A DNA stretch of 64,000 bases from Streptomyces colonosanans (GCF_001866645.1 NZ_MLYP01000021.1:17571-81570); one strand, 5' to 3'; positions 36,511 through 45,650 are shown, numbered from the stretch's first letter. Notes: generated by a model not told the origin, from the sequence alone. Made by a program: numbers and translations.

Positions 36511-37259
36511 GGCTTCTCGGTCAGCCACAGACGGTTTCCGTTCAATTCCGCGGCGGGCTTGTCCCACACTCCGGCGATGGCCTCAGCCAGGTCCTCGACG
36601 TCGGTGAAGCCCGCGAACTTCGCGTTGGGACGCTCGGCGCGCATCGCGTCGTGCACCAACGCCTTCACGACCAGGATCGTAGCCGCGGACGTCAAGTCGC
36701 TCTCGCCCGCCGTCTTGCGGAAGCCGTCCGCCATGGCCAGCGTCCATGCCTCGGCGGCGGCCTTCGCGGCGGAGTACGCCGCGTTCCCGGCGGTCGGCTG
36801 GGACGCCCCGGCGGCGCTGATCAGGACGTACCGGCCGCGGTCGCTGCGCTGGAGCGCGTCGAAGAACGCCAGCGAAGTGTGCTGCACGGTGCGGATGAGC
36901 AGCTTCTCCAGCAGATCCCAGTCGTCGATACCGGTACGCGTGAAGGCCTTGCCGCCGCGCCAGCCGCCGACCAGGTGGACCACGCCGTCCACGCGGCCGT
37001 GGTCCTTCTCGATACGGTCCGCCCAGTCGCGGGTCGACTGCAGATCGAGCAGGTCGACCGTCTCCCCCACGACGGTGGCGCCCCCGTGTGCGTAGCGGGC
37101 CGCGTCCACGGACTCCGCCAGGCGCTCGGGGTTGTTGTCCGACCCGATGACGACCGCCCCGGCCTCCGCGAGCCGCATCAGCGCCGCCTTGCCGGCGGGT
37201 CCGCCCGCGCCGGCCACCGCGATCACCGCGCCACTGAGTGCGCCGTTACCGTTCCCCAT
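36507..37259 (-). CDS. Short-chain dehydrogenase/reductase
   Basis: A 250-aa SDR. The cofactor loop reads VAGAGGPAGKAALMRLAEAG (residues 14-33), NNPERL gives the second-strand end, and the catalytic Ser/Tyr/Lys are in LISAAGASQ and YSAAKAAAEAW (YxxxK). Its FGG-like loop HLVGGWRGG is unusual. Middle gene of DUF6421-SDR-threonine aldolase; it lies 56 bp after the DUF6421 gene. The substrate is unknown, perhaps an aldehyde or hydroxy-amino acid (inference from the operon). Confidence 0.85.
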   Translation of the reverse strand: MGNGNGALSGAVIAVAGAGGPAGKAALMRLAEAGAVVIGSDNNPERLAESVDAARYAHGGATVVGETVDLLDLQSTRDWADRIEKDHGRVDGVVHLVGGWRGGKAFTRTGIDDWDLLEKLLIRTVQHTSLAFFDALQRSDRGRYVLISAAGASQPTAGNAAYSAAKAAAEAWTLAMADGFRKTAGESDLTSAATILVVKALVHDAMRAERPNAKFAGFTDVEDLAEAIAGVWDKPAAELNGNRLWLTEKP

Positions 37260-37315
37260 CGTCCTTGCCTCCTGAGCCGTCTCCGCTGCATCACCCATAC
37301 CTACGGCGCGGACGC

Positions 37316-38713
37316 TCATGCGGCGGCCTGCTCGGGGGTCTTTGCGGTGATGCCCTTGGTGGAGGCGATCACGTTCTTGAGCTTCTTGGCAAGCGCCTCA
37401 TAGAACATGCTCAGCGGAAACTCGTCCGCAAGCACGTCGTCCACGAGCTTACGCGGCGGCAGCGTCAGGTCCAGGGCGTCCGGGCCCTTGGCCCAGCGGG
37501 AGGCCGGGTGCGGAGCGAGGTAGGTGGAGACCAGCTCGTACCCCTTGAGCCAGTGGACGAGCTTGGGACGGTCGATGCCCGCCCGGTACAGGTTCTCGAT
37601 CTCGCCGCACAGCTGGTTGGTGACCTCGGGAGCGCGCTGCCAGTCGATGTGCAGCTTGTTGTCGGTCCAGCGGACGACGTCGTGCTGGTGCAGGTAGGCG
37701 AAGAGCAGCTGGCCGCCGACGCCGTCGTAGTTGCGGACGCGGTCGCCCGTGACCGGGAAGCGGAACATGCGGTCGAAGAGCACCGCGTACTGCACGTCGC
37801 GGCCCTGCGGGAAGCCGTCGGCCTCCAGCTGCACGGCCTCCTTGAACGAGGTGAGGTCACAGCGCAGCTCCTCCAGGCCGTACATCCAGAACGGCTGGCG
37901 CTGCTTGATCATGAACGGGTCGAACGGCAGGTCGCCGTGGCTGTGGGTGCGGTCGTGGATCATGTCCCACAGGACGAAGGCCTGCTGGCAGCGCTCCTGG
38001 TCCTGCACCATCGCGGCGATGTCCTCGGGCAGCTCGAGGCCCAGGATGTCGACGGCCGCCTCGGTGACCCGGCGGAAGCGGGCGGCCTCGCGGTCGCAGA
38101 AGATGGCGCCCCAGGTGAAGCTCTCGGGGGCCTCACGCACGGCGACCGTCTCCGGGAACAGGACGGCCGAGTTGGTGTTGTAGCCCCCGGTGAAGTCCTC
38201 GAAGGTGATGCCGCAGAACAGCGGGTTGTCGTAGCGGGTGGCCTCCAGCTCGGCGAGCCACTCCGGCCAGACCATGCGCAGGACGACCGCCTCGAGGTTG
38301 CGGTCCAGGTTGCCGTTCTGTGTGTACATCGGGAAGACGGCCAGGTGCTGCCTGCCGTCCTGGCGCTGGGCGGCGGGCTGGAAGGCCAGCAGCGAGTCCA
38401 GGAAGTCGGGCACCTTGAAGCCCTCCTCGGCCCACCGGCGCAGGTCCTTCACGAGCGCCTCGTGGTACGCGGCGTCGTGCGGCAGCAGCGGGGACAGCTC
38501 TTCCACGGCCTGCACCACACTGCGCACGGCGCGCTCGGCGTCGGCCGGGGCGGGCGCGCCCTCGGCGTCGAAGTCGATCGAACCGTCCTTGGCCTGCCAC
38601 GGCCGGATCTGGGCCACGGCATCCTTGAGCACGGGCCAAGCGGGGTGGTCCACCACCCTGTTCTGCGAAGGAACCTGCTCCTCCGAACCCGCCTGCACAA
38701 GAATTTCCGTCAT
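37316..38713 (-). CDS. DUF6421 protein of unknown function
   Basis: A 465-aa cytoplasmic protein belonging to DUF6421 as I recognise it. It has no signal peptide and no P-loop. Conserved-looking segments are EDFTGGYNTNSAVLFPETVAV, WDMIHDRTHSHGDLPFDPFMI (about residues 243-263, His-rich) and FDRMFRFPVTGDRVRNYDG (His/Asp-poor). The HDRTHSHGD stretch could bind a metal. ATG 38713 follows GGAGG. It heads the operon with the SDR and threonine-aldolase genes, behind a recognisable promoter at 38749-38778. Confidence 0.78.
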   Translation of the reverse strand: MTEILVQAGSEEQVPSQNRVVDHPAWPVLKDAVAQIRPWQAKDGSIDFDAEGAPAPADAERAVRSVVQAVEELSPLLPHDAAYHEALVKDLRRWAEEGFKVPDFLDSLLAFQPAAQRQDGRQHLAVFPMYTQNGNLDRNLEAVVLRMVWPEWLAELEATRYDNPLFCGITFEDFTGGYNTNSAVLFPETVAVREAPESFTWGAIFCDREAARFRRVTEAAVDILGLELPEDIAAMVQDQERCQQAFVLWDMIHDRTHSHGDLPFDPFMIKQRQPFWMYGLEELRCDLTSFKEAVQLEADGFPQGRDVQYAVLFDRMFRFPVTGDRVRNYDGVGGQLLFAYLHQHDVVRWTDNKLHIDWQRAPEVTNQLCGEIENLYRAGIDRPKLVHWLKGYELVSTYLAPHPASRWAKGPDALDLTLPPRKLVDDVLADEFPLSMFYEALAKKLKNVIASTKGITAKTPEQAAA

Positions 38714-38748
38714 AACCCATCCTCCACGGGAGAACCTCTCGTAAGGAC

Positions 38749-38778
38749 ACCGTAGGCATACAGGGTTTCTCTCAGCAA
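38749..38778 (-). promoter_or_regulatory. Sigma-70-type promoter of the DUF6421 operon
   Basis: On the minus strand TTGCTG and TACGGT are separated by 18 nt, close to the HrdB consensus, ending 36 bp upstream of the DUF6421 start. The remaining 38779-39080 has no gene and no strong inverted repeat. Confidence 0.55.
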
Positions 38779-39080
38779 GAGGACAATCGGGAAAATATCC
38801 TGCGCCACCCCTGCCCTCACCGCGCATTTTCCTGTCGGACATCACAGGGGGTGCTTTCCGTGCCGCGGTGCGTGAGGTCAACAGTCGTACGACGCGCCCA
38901 CCCAGGAGTGACCCACGGCCGGCCGCACGGCCCCGCATCGCGCCGCGCCGCGCGCCATCGGCCCGCGCAGGAGCGGGTCCGGCGCCGGGCCGGGCCGTTA
39001 GGCTGCGGCCGTGCCGCGCGGGTACGACGGGAGCGCCGCGCGCGGAAGCCGAGCCGCCGTCGACGGAAGCGAGCTGAACC

Positions 39081-39764
39081 TTGAACTTCCTCACCATCGG
39101 TCACCGCGGAGTCATGGGTGTCGAACCCGAGAACACCCTCCGGTCCTTCGTCGCCGCCGAGCGCGCGGGACTCGATGTGATCGAACTCGATCTGCATCTG
39201 AGCAAGGACGGCGTCCTGGTGATCATGCACGACGCCGATGTGGACCGTACGACGGACGGCACGGGCCCGATCGCCGGAAAGACCCTCTCCGAGCTGCGCG
39301 CGCTCGACGCGGGCCGCGGTGAGCGCGTCCCCGTCTTCGAGGAGGTCCTGGACGCGGTGCGGGCACCGCTGCAGGCGGAGATCAAGGACGTGGCCGCGGC
39401 GCGAACGCTGGCCGAGGTGATGCGGCGCAGGGACCTGGTCTCCCGGGTCCAGGTGTCGTCGTTCCACGACCAGGCGATCACCGAGATCACCCGGCTCGTA
39501 CCGGGCGTGCGCACCGCGCTGATCGCCGGCCGCTACGGCACCGACGTGGTGGATCGCGCCGTCGCGGCCGGTGCCAGGACCGTCTGTCTCGACATCCGCC
39601 GACTGACCCTGGAGGTCGTCGAGCATGCGCGCAAGGCGGACCTCAAGATCATCGGCTGGGTGGTGAACACCCAGGACCACCTGCGGCTCGTCCGCGCGCT
39701 GGAGCTGGACGGCGCGACCACGGACTACCCGGAGATCAAGCGCACCGGCCGCTTCACCGCGTGA
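39081..39764 (+). CDS. Glycerophosphodiester phosphodiesterase
   Basis: A 227-aa GDPD-family phosphodiesterase, splitting glycerophosphodiesters to glycerol 3-phosphate and an alcohol. The N-terminus FLTIGHRGVMGVEPENT has the HRG...ENT catalytic signature (about residues 3-19), then the metal ligands in ELDLHLSKDGVLVIMHD. The protein is cytoplasmic. The frame opens with TTG at 39081 (ggaagc upstream), and no better start codon stands before the HRG motif. TTG is therefore taken as the initiator. Confidence 0.88.
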   Translation: MNFLTIGHRGVMGVEPENTLRSFVAAERAGLDVIELDLHLSKDGVLVIMHDADVDRTTDGTGPIAGKTLSELRALDAGRGERVPVFEEVLDAVRAPLQAEIKDVAAARTLAEVMRRRDLVSRVQVSSFHDQAITEITRLVPGVRTALIAGRYGTDVVDRAVAAGARTVCLDIRRLTLEVVEHARKADLKIIGWVVNTQDHLRLVRALELDGATTDYPEIKRTGRFTA

Positions 39765-39794
39765 ACGTCGCGCCGGGCTCCGCGACGGGGAGTG

Positions 39795-40361
39795 TCAGAC
39801 CAGCGGCTTGACCAGCAGTTCGAACTGCAGGTCGTCGCGGATCGGGATGCCGACGCGCTCGTCGCCGTACGGGAAGGGGCTCATCCGTCCCGTACGGCGG
39901 TAGCCGCGCCGCTCGTACCAGGCGATCAGGTCGTCCCGTACGGAGATCACGGTCATCTGCATCTCGGAGACGCCCCAGGTCGCGCGGGCCGTCCGCTCCG
40001 CCGCGGCGATGACCGCCTTGCCGATACCCCCGCCCTGAAGGCCGGGGCTGACCGCGAACATGCCGAAGTAGGCGTGGTCGCCGTGGTGTTCAAGCTGGCA
40101 GCAGGCGATGATCTCCCCTTCGCGCGCGACGGCGAGCAGCCTGCCGCCGGGCGCCCGCATGGCCTCGAGCACGCCCTCGGAGTCGATCCGCTGCCCCTCC
40201 AGGATGTCCGCTTCGGTGGTCCAGCCCGCCCGGCTGGAGTCGCCGCGGTACGCCGACTGGATCAGCGCGACCAGCGCGTCGGCGTCGGCGTCGGTGGCGT
40301 CACGGAACGTCAGTCCGGTCGTGGCATCGCTGGTGCTGATAGCGCTGGTGACACTGTCCAT
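39795..40361 (-). CDS. GNAT-family N-acetyltransferase
   Basis: A 188-aa GNAT protein that would transfer an acetyl group from acetyl-CoA. The fold runs from LTFRDATDADADALVALIQSAYRG to the CoA-binding MFAVSPGLQGGGIGKAVIAAAER (about residues 98-120, Q/RxxGxG/A form QGGGIG) and IAWYERRGYRRTG. The substrate is unknown. It is divergent from the VOC-domain gene with only 72 bp between starts. Confidence 0.87.
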   Translation of the reverse strand: MDSVTSAISTSDATTGLTFRDATDADADALVALIQSAYRGDSSRAGWTTEADILEGQRIDSEGVLEAMRAPGGRLLAVAREGEIIACCQLEHHGDHAYFGMFAVSPGLQGGGIGKAVIAAAERTARATWGVSEMQMTVISVRDDLIAWYERRGYRRTGRMSPFPYGDERVGIPIRDDLQFELLVKPLV

Positions 40362-40433
40362 GGGCGGCTTCTCCGATTCGGTGGCGCGGCTTGGGCACCG
40401 ACGAGGGTAATCATCTGGCTAGGCTCCGCCCGT

Positions 40434-40826
40434 ATGGTCCACGTACTGAGCAGCCGCACCCTCCTGCGCCCCTCCGACCCCGAGCGTTCCCGCGCCTTCT
40501 ACGGCGGGAAACTGGGGCTCCCGGTCTACCGGGAGTTCGGTACGGGGCCGGAGCGAGGGACCGTGTACTTCCTCGGCGGAGGCTTCCTGGAGGTGGCGGG
40601 GCGCAGCGACGTCCCGCCCTCCCCCGCGCTGAAGCTGTGGTTGCAGGTGCCAGACATGACGGCCGCGCACGAGGAACTGACCCGTGCGGGCGTGGCGATC
40701 GTGCGTCCGCCCGTCAAGGAGCCCTGGGGTCTGATCGAGATGTGGATCGAGGACCCGGACGGCACGGAGATCGTCCTGGTGGAGATCCCGGCCGACCACC
40801 CCCTGCGCTACCGCCCGGGCAGCTGA
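40434..40826 (+). CDS. VOC-family (glyoxalase-like) protein
   Basis: A 130-aa vicinal-oxygen-chelate protein. RPSDPERSRAFYGGKLGLPVYRE opens the fold and GLIEMWIEDPDGTEIVLVEIP closes it, with the usual metal-ligand Glu near the end. It could be a dioxygenase, lyase or drug-binding protein; the first metal His position reads LLRPS, so the site may be partial. A TAGGCT -10 box lies 8 nt before ATG 40434, so the message may be leaderless. Confidence 0.8.
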   Translation: MVHVLSSRTLLRPSDPERSRAFYGGKLGLPVYREFGTGPERGTVYFLGGGFLEVAGRSDVPPSPALKLWLQVPDMTAAHEELTRAGVAIVRPPVKEPWGLIEMWIEDPDGTEIVLVEIPADHPLRYRPGS

Positions 40827-40859
40827 TGCCGCCCAGGGCCTGGAGCTCGTACCGTGCGA

Positions 40860-41483
40860 TCAGCCGCGCGGCGCCCCGAGCCGGCCTTCCAGCTGGATGA
40901 GCAACTCGCCGAGCAGGGCGGCGAGGTCCTGCTGTCCGTCGCCGTCGAGGCCGGACAGGGCGATCCTCTCGTAGGAGAGCTGTTCGGGCTGGATGCGGTC
41001 GATGAGGTCGCGGCCCGCGTCCGTGAGGTGGACGTGGGCGACACGACGGTCCCGGGTGTCGCCGTGCCGCTCGATCAGGCCGCGTTCGCTGAGCTGCTTG
41101 AGGCGCTTGGTGACGGCGGCGCCGGAGGAGAACGTCTCACGGGCGATCTCACCCGGGGTCAACTCGTGGCCGGTGCGCCGGAGGGCGCCGAGGACGTCGA
41201 ATTCGGGCCGGGTGAGCCCTGCCCGGCGCAGCGGTGCATCCTCGGCCTGCTGGAGCAGGGCAGCGCAGCGGTTGATGCGGCCGATGATCTCCATGGGGGC
41301 GGTGTCGATGTGGGGATGGACAGCCTGCCACTGACGCACGACGGCAGCGACGGTGTCATCCACGGGGCCGCGCCCGGCGGGAGCACCGTCGGCGGCCCGC
41401 CCTCTGGTTGTCCCTGCATCCGCGGCCGTCCGCCCGGCGGAGCCGCTCCCCGTCGTACTCGCCCGTCCGTTCGCTGCCGTCAT
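40860..41483 (-). CDS. MarR-family transcriptional regulator
   Basis: A 207-aa MarR repressor. The N-terminal 60 residues are a disordered Ala/Gly/Thr-rich tail. The winged helix carries LTRPEFDVLGALRRTGHELTPGEIARETFSSGAAVTKRLKQLSERGLI and the wing RHGDTRDRRVAHVHLT. It is a separate but overlapping gene: its ATG overlaps the FUSC stop by 4 bp (ATGA), so the FUSC gene comes first and the MarR gene is translated after it. It probably represses both genes through a palindrome upstream. Confidence 0.9.
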   Translation of the reverse strand: MTAANGRASTTGSGSAGRTAADAGTTRGRAADGAPAGRGPVDDTVAAVVRQWQAVHPHIDTAPMEIIGRINRCAALLQQAEDAPLRRAGLTRPEFDVLGALRRTGHELTPGEIARETFSSGAAVTKRLKQLSERGLIERHGDTRDRRVAHVHLTDAGRDLIDRIQPEQLSYERIALSGLDGDGQQDLAALLGELLIQLEGRLGAPRG

Positions 41484-43117
41484 GCCTGCGCGCCTTCCGA
41501 GATGTGCAGTCCCTGCCGTCGTACCGTCGCGGCGAGCGTACGGTGTCCGGCCTGTTCGGCGCGCAGCACCCGCTCCTCCGGCAGGGCGCCCAGCCACCAT
41601 TCTCCGGCCGCGGTGTCGGCGGCGGCACGCAGGTCCACTACGGCAGCGGCCAGAGCGCGGCGTGCGGTCTCCAGGGTGCCGGGTTCGGGGCGCTCTGCGG
41701 CCACGACAGCAGTCGCGTGCTCGCGGGCGCGCTCCACCGCGGCGAGCGCGTGCTCGATACGGTCACCGGCGCGCCGGTTGGTGACAGCGATCGCGGCGAC
41801 GAAGCCGACCAGGGCCCCGACGAGGGTGTCCAGGACCCGGTCGGTCATCAGCCCGCCGGGCTCCTGATAGTGGCCGAACTCGGTGACGAGCAGCGCCATC
41901 GGGGTCACGCAGATACTGCCGAGCCAGTAGTTGCGGCTGATCAGCGCCTCGGCACCGAAGCTGAAGGCCAGCCCGCACAGGACGACGGCGAGGTGGCTGA
42001 GATGGATGAGCGGGGCGATCGCCGCGAAGACCAGAACGCCGACGAGGTTTCCGACGACGCGCTGGACGCCGCGCCGCCAGGTGAGGGTGATATTGGCCTG
42101 GTAGAGCGAGGCGGCGGTGACCAGCGCCCAGTACGGGCGGCCGATACCGAGCGCGAGCGAGGCATAGCCGGCGAGGGCACAGCCGAGCGCGGTGCGCAGG
42201 GCGAGAGGGGCGAGCGGGCCGAGCCGGCGGTGCAACGGGCGCGGCGGGCTGTCGAGTTCGGCCTCGACGCCGAGGAGGTCGTCGGCGGCCTCACCGAGGT
42301 CGTCCGGCTGCGGGAGAGGCCCGGTGCCCCGTAGGGCGCGGGCCCAGGCACGCAGCCGCTCGGGGTCGGTGTCGGCGGGCGCGGCGAGCGCCACCTCGGC
42401 ACGGACGACGAGCCGTTCGAGAGCGCGCCGGGGCGCGGAGCGGGCGCCGGTGAACAGCAGCGACTGCCAGGCGGTGTGCACGGCGGCCGCGGCACCGGCC
42501 CGGGCCGCGGCCGTCTGTTTTTCGACGAACGCGGCGGTCGCGTTCAGGGCGTGCGCGGTGGCGCGGCGCTCGGGCCCGTGCGGCCGCAGGAGGCCGGGCG
42601 CCATGCCCACGATCCACGACCAGGCACCCGCCGCCACGGCCAGGGTGACATGGCCGGGTACCTGGCCGAGGGTCTGCGGGATGAACAAGGACGCCGAACT
42701 GACGAAGGCGAAGATCACATTGCCGGGGGGTCCGATGCGGGTCGCGTCGCAGAGCACCTTCTGGACCGCCGCGAGCAGGGCGCCGACGGTCACCAGCACC
42801 ACGGCGTTGGTGGTGAGCGACGCGGCGACCAGGGCGGCGGCGAGCCCGCCGACCATGCCGAGCACGACCCAGGCGAGGGCGCGGGCCCGGGCCGCGTACG
42901 GCCGGTTGTGCGCGTAGAGGGCACAGAGCGAGCCCGCCATCGTGTAGGCCGCCAGGTCGAGGTGGCCCAGGGCGAGCAGGAGCAGGTTCGGCGGGGCGAC
43001 CGCGGCGACGACGCTCAGCGCGGGCTTGAACCAGATATCGGAAGGCCTGCCGAGGCGTAGCAGCCCGGAGAGAGGGAGAGGGCGCACACGGGAGGTCCTG
43101 GGGGTCGCACTGCACAT
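41480..43117 (-). CDS. FUSC-family aromatic acid/fusaric acid exporter-like protein
   Basis: A 545-aa membrane protein with the doubled FUSC architecture. An N-terminal block of about six helices (residues 25-165), a soluble linker around 170-290, a second block of helices about 310-430 (QANITLTWRRGVQRVVGN region) and a helical tail that reads as coiled. Relatives export aromatic carboxylic acids or weak acids. The ATG at 43117 starts MCSATPRTSR; a far-upstream ORF start is spurious. It is controlled with the MarR gene downstream. Confidence 0.8.
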   Translation of the reverse strand: MCSATPRTSRVRPLPLSGLLRLGRPSDIWFKPALSVVAAVAPPNLLLLALGHLDLAAYTMAGSLCALYAHNRPYAARARALAWVVLGMVGGLAAALVAASLTTNAVVLVTVGALLAAVQKVLCDATRIGPPGNVIFAFVSSASLFIPQTLGQVPGHVTLAVAAGAWSWIVGMAPGLLRPHGPERRATAHALNATAAFVEKQTAAARAGAAAAVHTAWQSLLFTGARSAPRRALERLVVRAEVALAAPADTDPERLRAWARALRGTGPLPQPDDLGEAADDLLGVEAELDSPPRPLHRRLGPLAPLALRTALGCALAGYASLALGIGRPYWALVTAASLYQANITLTWRRGVQRVVGNLVGVLVFAAIAPLIHLSHLAVVLCGLAFSFGAEALISRNYWLGSICVTPMALLVTEFGHYQEPGGLMTDRVLDTLVGALVGFVAAIAVTNRRAGDRIEHALAAVERAREHATAVVAAERPEPGTLETARRALAAAVVDLRAAADTAAGEWWLGALPEERVLRAEQAGHRTLAATVRRQGLHISEGAQA

Positions 43118-43137
43118 GATGACAAGATTAGCAGGTG

Positions 43138-43151
43138 TTTTACTTGTAAAA
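43138..43151. promoter_or_regulatory. MarR-type operator TTTTACTTGTAAAA
   Basis: Perfect TTTTAC/GTAAAA arms with a TT centre, in an unusually AT-rich stretch 20 bp before the FUSC start. It is the obvious binding site for the MarR protein encoded downstream. Confidence 0.75.
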
Positions 43152-43287
43152 GATATGCGCGTGGAAGGCCCCCACCTGCACCGCGGGCCTTGCGCTCCCC
43201 CTCGCACCCCTGTGCGCTCGCGTGCGCACCATCGGTGACGGGCATTCCCTCTGCGACCGTCCGGGACCGTCGAGGGGGAGGTGCGCG

Positions 43288-43842
43288 GTGCACGGACCGG
43301 CCGCACCCGGCTGGCTGCTCGTCGCGCTGTGCGCGGCGACCGGCGTCTACTGTCTGCTGCGCATGCGCAGCACCGTCGAGGAGCAGCGCCGGGCCGCGGG
43401 CGGCGAAGCGCTGATGGGGTTCGGCATGGCGGTGATGGCGGTGCCCCCGGCGGTCGTGGCGCCGCCCCGCTGGGCCGGGACCGCCTACTTGGTGGTCTTC
43501 GGCGCGGCCGCTGCATGGGCGCTGTTCGCCGCCCGCACGCACGCTCACCATCTGCACCATCTGGTGGGCGCGTTCGCGATGGTCTACATGGCGGCGGCGA
43601 TGGCCGCCTCCCCCGGCCACCACGGGCACGGTGGGCACGGCGGAGTCCCGCTCCTCACCGGGGCGTTCCTCGTCTACTTCGCGGGGTACGCGCTGTGGTC
43701 CGGGGTACGGCTGGTGCCGGTCTCGGCGGCGACCGGGGCAAGGGGCACACGCTCCGCGGGCTGGGGCGATCGGCCCGAACTCGCGCACGCCTGCCGCCTG
43801 TCCATGGCCATCGGGATGCTGGCGATGCTCCTCACCCTCTGA
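43288..43842 (+). CDS. DUF5134 membrane protein
   Basis: A 184-aa multi-helix membrane protein with about five hydrophobic segments (residues 6-24, 40-62, 66-82, 92-110, 125-145, and a C-terminal one). Histidine-rich loops occur between helices (ARTHAHHLHHLVG and SPGHHGHGGHGG), suggesting metal contact, but no function is known. GTG 43288 has GGGGGAGG upstream. It is divergent from the FUSC gene and just upstream of the M56-like gene. Confidence 0.75.
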   Translation: MHGPAAPGWLLVALCAATGVYCLLRMRSTVEEQRRAAGGEALMGFGMAVMAVPPAVVAPPRWAGTAYLVVFGAAAAWALFAARTHAHHLHHLVGAFAMVYMAAAMAASPGHHGHGGHGGVPLLTGAFLVYFAGYALWSGVRLVPVSAATGARGTRSAGWGDRPELAHACRLSMAIGMLAMLLTL

Positions 43843-43956
43843 CGCCCGCCGTACCCCGTTCCAGCCTCGGCCAAGGCCGGACGAGGCCGTGGCGTACGTC
43901 ACTTTGCCGCGACGGTGCGTATCCCGTGGCACCGCCCGGCTCATAGGCTTCGGCCC

Positions 43957-44892
43957 ATGATGGTCCCCGCGGCACTGCTGTTGCTCGGCGCCCTGACCGC
44001 CATCCTCGCTCCGCGGCTACTGGCCCGAGCGGACTGGCCGGACCGGGAACCGGTGGTCGCCCTGTGGGTGTGGCAGTGCGTGGTGGCGGCCGTTCTGGTG
44101 TGCTGCGTGCTGTCGATGACGCTGAGCGCCGCCGCTGCCTGGGCGGCCGTGCGGTCCCATGTGTTCGCCCCCGCGCCTCACTCGGTCGTGAACGCCTACG
44201 CACTGAGCACCGGGAGGCCCTGGGCAGCGACGACCGCCGTGGTCCTGGCCTGCGGTGGGGCGTGGAGCGCGGCGATGCTGGTCCGGGAGATCGCCCGGGC
44301 GCGGACGCGCCGTCGGCAGCGCCGGGCCGACCTGCTCGTCCGGGCCCCGCTGCTGCCCGGCGAGAAGCCTGGCGACGAGCGACTGGTGGTCCTGGAGGGT
44401 GAGCGTCCGGATGCCCGGTGGCTGCCCGGAGCCACACCCCAACTGGTCATCACCACCGCCGCGTTGCGTCGACTCAAGGGCAAGCAGCTGGACGCCGTAG
44501 TCGCCCACGAGCAGGGGCATGCGCGGGCCCGGCACGACTGGCTGCTGCACGCCTCGGCCGCACTCGCCCATGGTTTTCCGCAGGTACCCGTCTTCGCCGC
44601 GTTCCGTGACGAGATGCACCGGCTGGTCGAACTCGCCGCCGACGACATGGCCTCGCGCCGCCACGGCCGCCTCACGATCGCGCTCGCGCTGGTGGAACTC
44701 AACGAGGACCGGGGCGTGTTCGGACCCGGTCCCGCCCCGCACGCTGATGTGCCGCAACGCGTCCACCGTCTCCTGACTCCCCCCGACCGGCTGCCGGCGG
44801 CGCACCGGCTCCGGCTGACGGCGACCGCGGCACTGGTACCGGTGATTCCGGTCCTGGTGGCCTTCGTGCCGGGGCTGCAGGCTCTGCGGTAG
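43957..44892 (+). CDS. M56/M48-type membrane metalloprotease
   Basis: A 311-aa integral-membrane protease. Helices at about residues 1-22, 36-60, 82-104 and the C-terminus flank a cytoplasmic zincin domain with VVAHEQGHARARHDW, the HExxH zinc site near residue 188, and an ELAADDMASRRH third-ligand region. Relatives release membrane or regulatory proteins (BlaR1/MecR1 type). TAGGCT at 43944-43949 lies 7 nt before the ATG, so translation may be leaderless. Partner unknown. Confidence 0.82.
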   Translation: MMVPAALLLLGALTAILAPRLLARADWPDREPVVALWVWQCVVAAVLVCCVLSMTLSAAAAWAAVRSHVFAPAPHSVVNAYALSTGRPWAATTAVVLACGGAWSAAMLVREIARARTRRRQRRADLLVRAPLLPGEKPGDERLVVLEGERPDARWLPGATPQLVITTAALRRLKGKQLDAVVAHEQGHARARHDWLLHASAALAHGFPQVPVFAAFRDEMHRLVELAADDMASRRHGRLTIALALVELNEDRGVFGPGPAPHADVPQRVHRLLTPPDRLPAAHRLRLTATAALVPVIPVLVAFVPGLQALR

Positions 44893-44948
44893 CCACCGGT
44901 CGCGGGAGCCGGTGGCCCGGTGGCGCGCGCGTCGGCGAGGATCACGGT

Positions 44949-45650
44949 ATGCACTTCGCGCCCCTCGACTCACCACCCCCTCGGCAAAGGCCGCGGACCG
45001 TGGCACTCGCCGCCGCAGCTCTGGCAGCCGCGTCGCTGCTGCTCCTGGTGCTGGTCGTCGTCTCCTGGCACCCCCTCATGGCGCTGGACGGCGACATTGC
45101 GCGCACCACGCACCGCTGGGCGGTCGGCCACCGGGAGGTCACGCATGCCTCCCGCATCCTGACGGACTGGGTGTGGGACCCACTGACCATGCGCACCCTG
45201 TGTGCGGCCGCGGTGGTGTGGCTGGTGTGGCGGCACCGGGCATGGTGGCTCGCACTATGGGTGGCGGCCACCTGTGTGCTCGGCACACTGGTGCAGCAGG
45301 CCCTCAAAGCCGCCATCGGCCGGGAACGCCCCGTGTGGCCCGATCCCGTCGACTCGGCCCACTACGCGGCCTTCCCCTCCGGTCACGCCCTGACGGCGAC
45401 GGTGGTGTCCGGCCTGCTGCTGTGGCTTCTTCGCGGGTACGGCGCCGGGCGCGCCCTGTGGTCCACCGCGCTCGCGGTGGCCGTGGTCTCCGTCGTCGGC
45501 GTGGGGCTGACCCGAGTCTGGCTCGGCGTGCACTGGCCCTCCGATGTGATGGGGGGCTGGCTGCTCGGGGCCCTGCTGGTCGCGCTCTCGGTGGCGTCGT
45601 ACGAGCGGTGGCACTGTCCGGGTAACGCCCGGCCCGCGGGGCGCTCTTGA
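44949..45650 (+). CDS. PAP2-family phosphatase
   Basis: A 233-aa membrane phosphatase of the PAP2 superfamily, with six hydrophobic segments. The three catalytic motifs are visible: KAAIGRERP (about residues 119-127), FPSGHALT (about 142-149), and TRVWLGVHWPSDVMGGW (about 183-199, with the nucleophile-activating His). Likely substrates are undecaprenyl or phosphatidic pyrophosphates. It is close to the M56-like gene but has its own short gap. Confidence 0.88.
   Translation: MHFAPLDSPPPRQRPRTVALAAAALAAASLLLLVLVVVSWHPLMALDGDIARTTHRWAVGHREVTHASRILTDWVWDPLTMRTLCAAAVVWLVWRHRAWWLALWVAATCVLGTLVQQALKAAIGRERPVWPDPVDSAHYAAFPSGHALTATVVSGLLLWLLRGYGAGRALWSTALAVAVVSVVGVGLTRVWLGVHWPSDVMGGWLLGALLVALSVASYERWHCPGNARPAGRS

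Noticed and set aside
43138..43151. Considered as a site for the DUF5134 gene only
   Set aside because: It is 20 bp from the FUSC start and next to its MarR gene, while the DUF5134 start is 137 bp away on the other side. A shared role is possible but not needed.
43222..43287. In-frame extension of the DUF5134 gene upstream of GTG 43288
   Set aside because: The GGGGGAGG ribosome-binding site and the hydrophobic first helix both fit the GTG at 43288.
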